Assembly (NCBI GenBank): GCA_009746045.1
Contig: RPFO01000165.1
Coordinates: forward strand, 3,035,005 to 3,077,504
Source of the DNA: Mesostigma viride
Taxonomy: Eukaryota; Streptophyta; Mesostigmatophyceae; Mesostigmatales; Mesostigmataceae
DNA length: 42,500 nucleotides
Reading direction: 5' to 3'
The notes under the pieces are model-generated. The model was not told the DNA's origin. It did not search any database and saw only the letters and a program-made list of their open reading frames with translations. This document shows, one piece after another, positions 38,252 to 42,500 of the stretch (the stretch's first letter is position 1; every line of letters starts with the position of its first letter). The translations under genes were made by a program, and so were the position numbers.

Positions 38252-39289
38252 GGCCGCGGTGCCGCACCTCGGCGCAGGTTTTTTCAGCTGTGCATGGAGA
38301 AAAAAACGTGTCTCAATCCAGGAACCCCCGTCGGTTCATCATGTCAGCCTAGAAAACTGGAGCGGTGGAGCCACAACTAACGGGAAAGCCGCATTCAAAT
38401 TCGCCTAGCCCACGGGTCACAATTGGCCGACAGGTAGATGCAGCCAGCCCCGGGCGTGTCGCAGACAGTAATCACTACGTAGGCCGCGGTGCCGCACCTC
38501 GGCGCAGGTTTTTTCAGCTGTGCATGGAGAAAAAAACGTGTCTCAATCCAGGAACCCCCGTCGGTTCATCATGTCAGCCTAGAAAACTGGAGCGGTGGAG
38601 CCACAACTAACGGGAAAGCCGCATTCAAATTCGCCTAGCCCACGGGTCACAATTGGCCGACAGGTAGATGCAGCCAGCCCCGGGCGTGTCGCAGACAGTA
38701 ATCACTACGTAGGCCGCGGTGCCGCACCTCGGCGCAGGTTTTTTCAGCTGTGCATGGAGAAAAAAACGTGTCTCAATCCAGGAACCCCCGTCGGTTCATC
38801 ATGTCAGCCTAGAAAACTGGAGCGGTGGAGCCACAACTAACGGGAAAGCCGCATTCAAATTCGCCTAGCCCACGGGTCACAATTGGCCGACAGGTAGATG
38901 CAGCCAGCCCCGGGCGTGTCGCAGACAGTAATCACTACGTAGGCCGCGGTGCCGCACCTCGGCGCAGGTTTTTTCAGCTGTGCATGGAGAAAAAAACGTG
39001 TCTCAATCCAGGAACCCCCGTCGGTTCATCATGTCAGCCTAGAAAACTGGAGCGGTGGAGCCACAACTAACGGGAAAGCCGCATTCAAATTCGCCTAGCC
39101 CACGGGTCACAATTGGCCGACAGGTAGATGCAGCCAGCCCCGGGCGTGTCGCAGACAGTAATCACTACCGTAGGCCGCGGTGCCGCACCTCGGCGCAGGT
39201 TTTTTCAGCTGTGCATGGAGAAAAAAACGTGTCTCAATCCAGGAACCCCCGTCGGTTCATCATGTCAGCCTAGAAAACTGGAGCGGTGG
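38252..39289 (-). repeat. 230-bp tandem monomers, four full and one partial
   Basis: Units begin GGCCGCGGTGCCGCACC at 38252, 38482, 38712, 38942 and 39173. Spacing is 230, 230, 230 and 231 (one extra C near 39169). The fifth unit stops after 117 bp at 39289. Units look identical apart from that insertion. The array sits directly 5' of the LINE coding region on the minus strand, as promoter monomers do in some LINEs. Short frames repeated in it are not genes. Confidence 0.95.
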
Positions 39290-39300
39290 CTGATATATAT

Positions 39301-39952
39301 TGCCTATCTCACCTCCGTAATCTATCATTCTCAATGAATATATATATTAAAAATATAATTACTTACAGCAGAGTGAAATCACTCAAACCAAAGCAAACGC
39401 CCAGCTATAAACCTATATACAGAGCCATGTCAAAGCTCTATACTACGATAAGACCAATGGAAACGCCTAACGGGAGGAACCTAATAGCCCTGCTGCACCG
39501 CAAAATCAGCCCGCGTACGGCGGAGCATGATGTCCGCCATGGCCCGAGTCAGCGCCACCGACAAGCGCTGACGCCAATATGACGTCCAGGTCCGCGCCGA
39601 CCATGGGGCCCGCTGGCCCTCCAGGTCCAGCCGGTCCTCCCGGAGCCGGCAACACTCCTTGAAGAAGGCGGAGGTCAGGGGCCCCATGGCCCCAAACTCC
39701 TCCAGGACAAAGGGCACCACACGATGGTGCCCGACGTCGCCGTAGGCCAGGAGCTTGGCCCGCTCCGCCCGGTCCGCCGTGTAACCTGCCGTGAGGGAGG
39801 CCCCAGCCACGTGGCTAAGAGCCAAGGGCCGCGCCACCGAAACGTCAATAAGCAGATGCCGGCCACCCCCCTCAAAGTCCAGCACCACGATGTCAGGCCG
39901 GTGGTTGGGGGAATAGAAGGCAGCGCCATCCGCATCCTCGGACCGGCATCCT
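39301..39952 (-). pseudogene. 5'-truncated LINE copy A (endonuclease end and 3' UTR)
   Basis: Reverse-complement twin of 32748 back to about 32097, with only a handful of differences: one base in the codon read DGICL or AGICL, one in the LLAYGD region, and the (TA)n length. It carries the SPNHRPDIVVLDF endonuclease segment and ends GATAGGCA at 39301. Its truncated 5' end shows a short local duplication, GGTCCGAGGATG twice, near 39940-39957. Confidence 0.75.
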
Positions 39953-40121
39953 CGGACCCTGCATATATATGAGGTTGTGATATACCAACCCGAAGGGCAC
40001 CTCATGGACGTGCTTGGCCCCCAAGGACAGCCTTTGGGTATGGGTAGGTTGGATGGCATCTGGTTTGCAAAAGTGCTGAGTTACAGCCGATGCATCGGCA
40101 GTACTTTCGCCCATTTAGGGG
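39953..40121 (+). repeat. piggyBac right end: subterminal region and TIR
   Basis: Contains CTGAGTTACAGCCGA (40076-40090), the perfect palindrome GCCGATGCATCGGC (40086-40099) and the terminal CCATTTAGGGG. The palindrome is 12 nt from the TIR here but 36 nt at the left end, and the 15-mer runs in the same direction at both ends although the TIRs are inverted. Confidence 0.7.
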
Positions 40122-40125
40122 TTAA
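40122..40125. repeat. TTAA target duplication, right
   Basis: TTAA immediately after the terminal GGGG, paired with 28474-28477. Confidence 0.9.
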
Positions 40126-41193
40126 AATCCTCAAGGGCCTGGGGGGCCTGAGGTCAAGTCCAATAATCTGGAGGGAGACTCTCAACCGTTTCCTGAAGGA
40201 GCATTGCAACTTGAAGGTCTCTCCTGTAGACCCCTGTCTGTTTCTGGGGCAATGGGAAGGCCTGCCAGTGTATGCTTCGCTGCACGGGGATGACCTACAT
40301 CTGATAGCTCCCACGTCGTGGCTTAAGGAGCTGATCTCCATCATTAAGTCCAAGTTTCCTCTGGGTAGGGAGCAATGGCAGGTGGAGAATGAGCCTCTGC
40401 TGTTTGTGGGCATGGAGGCCACACTGGTGAAGAAGGGGGGGAGTGGCGTATGCTGCTGGTGGGGGGCAATGATTATCAAGAGACCCTCATTAGCAAGCTT
40501 CCTCCAACCATCACACAGGCACTGTGTCCCATGGTGAGGGGCATGGTTGCTTGGGTGGCAGGCATTTCCAGGCCAGACCTTATGGTCATAGCCAGGTTGC
40601 CTGATGACATGCTGCTGGAGCTAGGGTCTGCCAAGGTGGCTGATCAGGTCAGGGCTTCATCTGGCATTCTGTTGTCTGCAGTGGATTTATCACAACCCAT
40701 TTGCATGGAGCTGTATGTGGATAGCTCAATGGACAGCAGGCAGGTCTCCAAGGTCAGGGGCAGGGCTGCAGGACTCTTTGTGCTCAGACAGGAGGGCCTG
40801 GGGAGTTTGGTGAGCTGGTTTAGTCGCCTGCACAAACGGGTGGCTGTCAGCAGTGATGTGGCAGAATGCAGGGCTATTTGTGAAGGCATTCACACAAGCC
40901 TTTATCTGAAGGAGTTGCTTCATCAGATGACTTCTAACACTCCTTGGCCACTTCAGGTTACCACTCTTCTAAAAACAGACTCCATGGGGATGGTGCAGTT
41001 TGTGCACAGGCAGATGGCCAGAAGTAGGGACTTGGATTATCTCCTTCTTAAGGAATTGTCCTCCTTGGCCAATATTGAGCATATCCCTGGGGTTGACAAT
41101 CCTGCTGATGCTTTGACCAAGCTAGTGCAGAAGGCAGCAGTGCAATACAAGGTTCTTCAATCTCTGATGGACCCATCTCAGCAAGCTGTCTAA
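40122..41193 (+). CDS. pol: Pol 3' part: reverse transcriptase end and RNase H (element 3)
   Basis: Continues the frame broken at 28477. RT: LKILKGLGGLRSSPIIW, VDPCLFLGQW, LHGDDLHLIAP (the motif C Asp pair within HGDD). A one-base shift at the G7 run 40435-40441 moves the sense to the frame ending 41193. RNase H: LYVDSSMD, AECRAICEG, LKTDSMG, then the copia-type tail IPGVDNPADALTKL. The stop at 41193 is in the same place as in element 1. RNase H would remove the RNA template during cDNA synthesis. Confidence 0.9.
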
Positions 41194-41475
41194 GCTGGTG
41201 CCTGGTTATAGGGCATTGGAGAGCAGATTCTGTGGTAGTGTCAGCATTGTGACTGGCATAATACCTGTATTTTAGTCTGTACTAAGGCTCATGGACCATG
41301 GTACACTCACTCTGATTTTAATCAGGATACAGCCAGGTTTTGGCTGGGGTTCATGCTGTTGACTACACAAGGTTGACAGGTCCATTACAGACCATGTATT
41401 CTATTTTAAAAGAAATGTATATTTGTACATACTTCTCACAATGGTCTGGGAACCTTTATTCTGGGGTTTATAGGG

Positions 41476-41492
41476 CGGGGTTCGATTCCCTG
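41476..41492 (+). promoter_or_regulatory. tRNA T-arm-like hairpin in 3' UTR
   Basis: CGGGG, loop TTCGATT, CCCTG: a 5-bp stem with one G-T pair and a 7-nt T-loop-like loop, containing the B-box core GGTTCGATTCC. Counterpart of 5504-5488 in element 1. No complete tRNA is visible around it. Confidence 0.5.
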
Positions 41493-41633
41493 GTATTATG
41501 TTTCTACAAGCTGGCCTGTTCAGGTGTTTGCCTGTTCAGACTTCCCTAGTTCCCCAGGGCAGGATTTAATTGTTGCCTATGTGTTTCATTTTGTCATTTG
41601 TTTGCTGTGGCAGTTTACCATCTGGCAAGTAGA

Positions 41634-41655
41634 CGGGCGCCGTAAGACGGGCGCC
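41634..41655 (+). promoter_or_regulatory. Paired CGGGCGCC box in 3' UTR
   Basis: CGGGCGCC, GTAAGA, CGGGCGCC. Same layout as 5359-5335 in element 1, and about 140 nt downstream of the T-arm-like hairpin in both. The 14-mer AGACGGGCGCCGTA also occurs at the start of gag (about 24805). Confidence 0.5.
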
Positions 41656-42124
41656 AATAGACCCCTGTTGAGAGAATGACAGGCAAACTATTGTAATACG
41701 CCTTACTTTGTCAAGTGGTATTTTAATTGTCATGGATTTATTGTACTTATATTGAATATGTACTGGGTTTTATGGGATTAGTATCTGGAATTAATGTAAC
41801 TCACCGCCAGAAGGTCATTGTACTGGAGGCTCTACCGAGGTGATGGGATTAATTTCTGGAGAAGACCTCATAGAATTAACCTGTATGTATTTAATTTTGT
41901 GTGCTTCTAATATCTGGTGGTACTCTGTAATGCCACTTCCATAGGTTTTTATCCATTTCTCATGGAATGGTTTTCCCTGTGGCAGATCTGTTTCTTTTCC
42001 AGTTCCTTAAAAGAAAAGGCTGGGGGAATGGCAATGGCCATTAAAGACATCTGTTCAAGCTTCAAGCTGGAGTGAAGGACATTTCAAGCTACTTCAAGGG
42101 TCCCTGGCAGGGGATGTGATCCCT

Positions 42125-42143
42125 AAAGAAAAGAAGGGGTTGG
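42125..42143 (+). other. Polypurine tract of element 3
   Basis: AAAGAAAAGAAGGGGTTGG directly before AGTTAACG. Near-identical to the tract of element 1, which confirms the LTR start. Confidence 0.8.
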
Positions 42144-42500
42144 AGTTAACGTAAAGGATTTACGTTAGATGGATAGAGATTGTTACGCTCTTTCCAACGG
42201 CACCTTGAACGCCTCATTTGGTTACGGGATGTAAAAGTTATGACGTTTCCTAGGCTGTGCCGACAGTACCCGGCGCGCCACTGTGGGCGCGTACGGACAC
42301 AGGATGTACAAGTGTCACATTGATAGTCCGCAGGACGTTGACAGGACTTGTACAGGACTTGATAGTCAATTGATAGGTAGGCGTGCTGTAGCGCGCCAGG
42401 ACCTATGAGACAATTGATGCTGAGTAATGTACGGATAGGTCCACAGGACTAGCCGTATGGACAATTGATAGATCTGCGCGCCAAAGGCGTGCCAGAGTCT
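42144..42500 (+). repeat. Element 3 LTR (3' LTR, partial)
   Basis: Matches 23283-23639 with a single difference seen (T at 42230, C at 23369). Runs off the window, so its end, the target duplication and the rest of element 2 are not visible. Confidence 0.92.

Larger units (their letters stand above)
32749..39300 (-). mobile_element. Full-length LINE with restriction-like endonuclease
   Basis: Non-LTR retrotransposon on the minus strand. Order: 230-bp monomer array (39289-38252), GC-rich hairpins, a coding region 38126-32921 broken by two frameshifts, then a 170-bp 3' UTR to about 32749. Both ends abut the 3' terminus (GATAGGCA) of another LINE copy. A C-terminal restriction-like endonuclease and a CCHC knuckle, with no apurinic endonuclease, place it with the R2/CRE/NeSL-type group by architecture. 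The N-terminal PHD and RING fingers are unusual. Confidence 0.8.
28478..40121 (+). mobile_element. piggyBac-type DNA transposon with nested LINEs
   Basis: Ends CCCCTAAATGG (28478-28488) and CCATTTAGGGG (40111-40121) form an 11-bp inverted terminal repeat flanked by TTAA on both sides. Taking out the element with one TTAA joins the copia RT in frame (LKILKGLGGLRSSPI), matching element 1's LRILKGLEGLRSSPI. The 11,644-bp length comes from LINE insertions (about 32000-39952). The transposon's own sequence is about 28478-31995 plus 39953-40121. It carries one transposase gene on the plus strand. Confidence 0.93.
41194..42124 (+). other. 3' untranslated region of element 3
   Basis: About 930 bp without a gene. 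It holds the T-arm-like hairpin (41476-41492) and the CGGGCGCC pair (41634-41655), and ends at the polypurine tract. The 3' UTR of element 1 is of similar length. Confidence 0.7.
23283..42500 (+). mobile_element. Copia-like LTR retrotransposon, element 3 (interrupted)
   Basis: 5' LTR at 23283, accessory ORF, gag, pol and 3' UTR, a polypurine tract at 42125-42143, and a 3' LTR from 42144 that runs off the window. It is inserted in element 2's reverse transcriptase and interrupted between 28477 and 40122 by a piggyBac transposon. Without the interruption the element is about 7.5 kb to 42500. It is clearly the same lineage as element 1, with near-identical integrase, protease, RT and RNase H motifs. 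The near-identical LTRs imply a young insertion. Confidence 0.9.

Noticed and set aside
38365-39070. Repeated 81-codon frames in the monomer array
   Set aside because: Identical short frames recur only because the DNA repeats. There is no protein feature.
38252-39289. CRISPR array
   Set aside because: Units are 230 bp, directly adjacent and without spacers; this is a tandem monomer array.
41440-41510. Complete tRNA gene at the T-arm-like hairpin
   Set aside because: No D-arm, anticodon arm or acceptor pairing could be placed upstream in either element.

Overview
This window looks like repeat-rich nuclear DNA of a eukaryotic microbe, most likely a microalga. That is inferred from high GC, from LTR, LINE and piggyBac elements of kinds seen in protist and algal genomes, and from a TGTAA-type polyadenylation motif after the transposase; the sequence does not fix the species. 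I find no convincing host gene, no tRNA or rRNA and no CRISPR array. Almost every long reading frame belongs to a mobile element, and many of the elements are nested.

Layout. 1-3486: decayed sequence ending in a Ty3/gypsy-like 3' LTR (2835-3486) with a polypurine tract. 3487-13271: a LINE ORF1-type gene on the minus strand, cut in two by a complete copia-like LTR retrotransposon (element 1, minus strand, 4339-12790, 648-bp LTRs with no visible difference, 4-bp target duplication AGCT). 13272-18022: non-coding sequence with hairpins, 22-bp and 36-bp tandem repeats, a broken DUF7918-like pseudogene and a (CCA)n microsatellite. 18023-23282: the 5' part of a second copia-like element (element 2, plus strand). 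It is cut by a third one (element 3, plus strand, 23283 to beyond the window end). Element 3 is split inside its reverse transcriptase by an 11.6-kb piggyBac-type transposon (28478-40121, TTAA duplications). The piggyBac carries a DDD transposase and is itself loaded with three copies of a LINE: one full-length (32749-39300, minus) and two truncated inverted ones.

How the parts work. The three copia-like elements share an architecture I do not recognise from described families. The order is gag, then integrase, then a retropepsin-like aspartic protease, then reverse transcriptase and RNase H, so the protease sits after the integrase instead of before it. Their reverse transcriptases carry HGDD where YVDD is usual. 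Their LTRs begin AGTTA and, in elements 1 and 2, end TAACT instead of TG...CA. Elements 1 and 3 also carry an extra reading frame of about 236 codons between the 5' LTR and gag, and share two 3'-UTR motifs (a tRNA T-arm-like hairpin and a paired CGGGCGCC box). I consider this lineage the strongest candidate for an undescribed system here.

The full-length LINE is of the restriction-like-endonuclease type. It has an N-terminal PHD finger, a RING-H2 finger and C2H2-like fingers, and is preceded by an array of 230-bp monomers that probably act as its promoter. Its two junctions lie exactly at the 3' ends of two other copies of the same family, which suggests self-targeted insertion. Several frames are broken at homopolymer runs, so some apparent pseudogenes may reflect sequencing error rather than decay.
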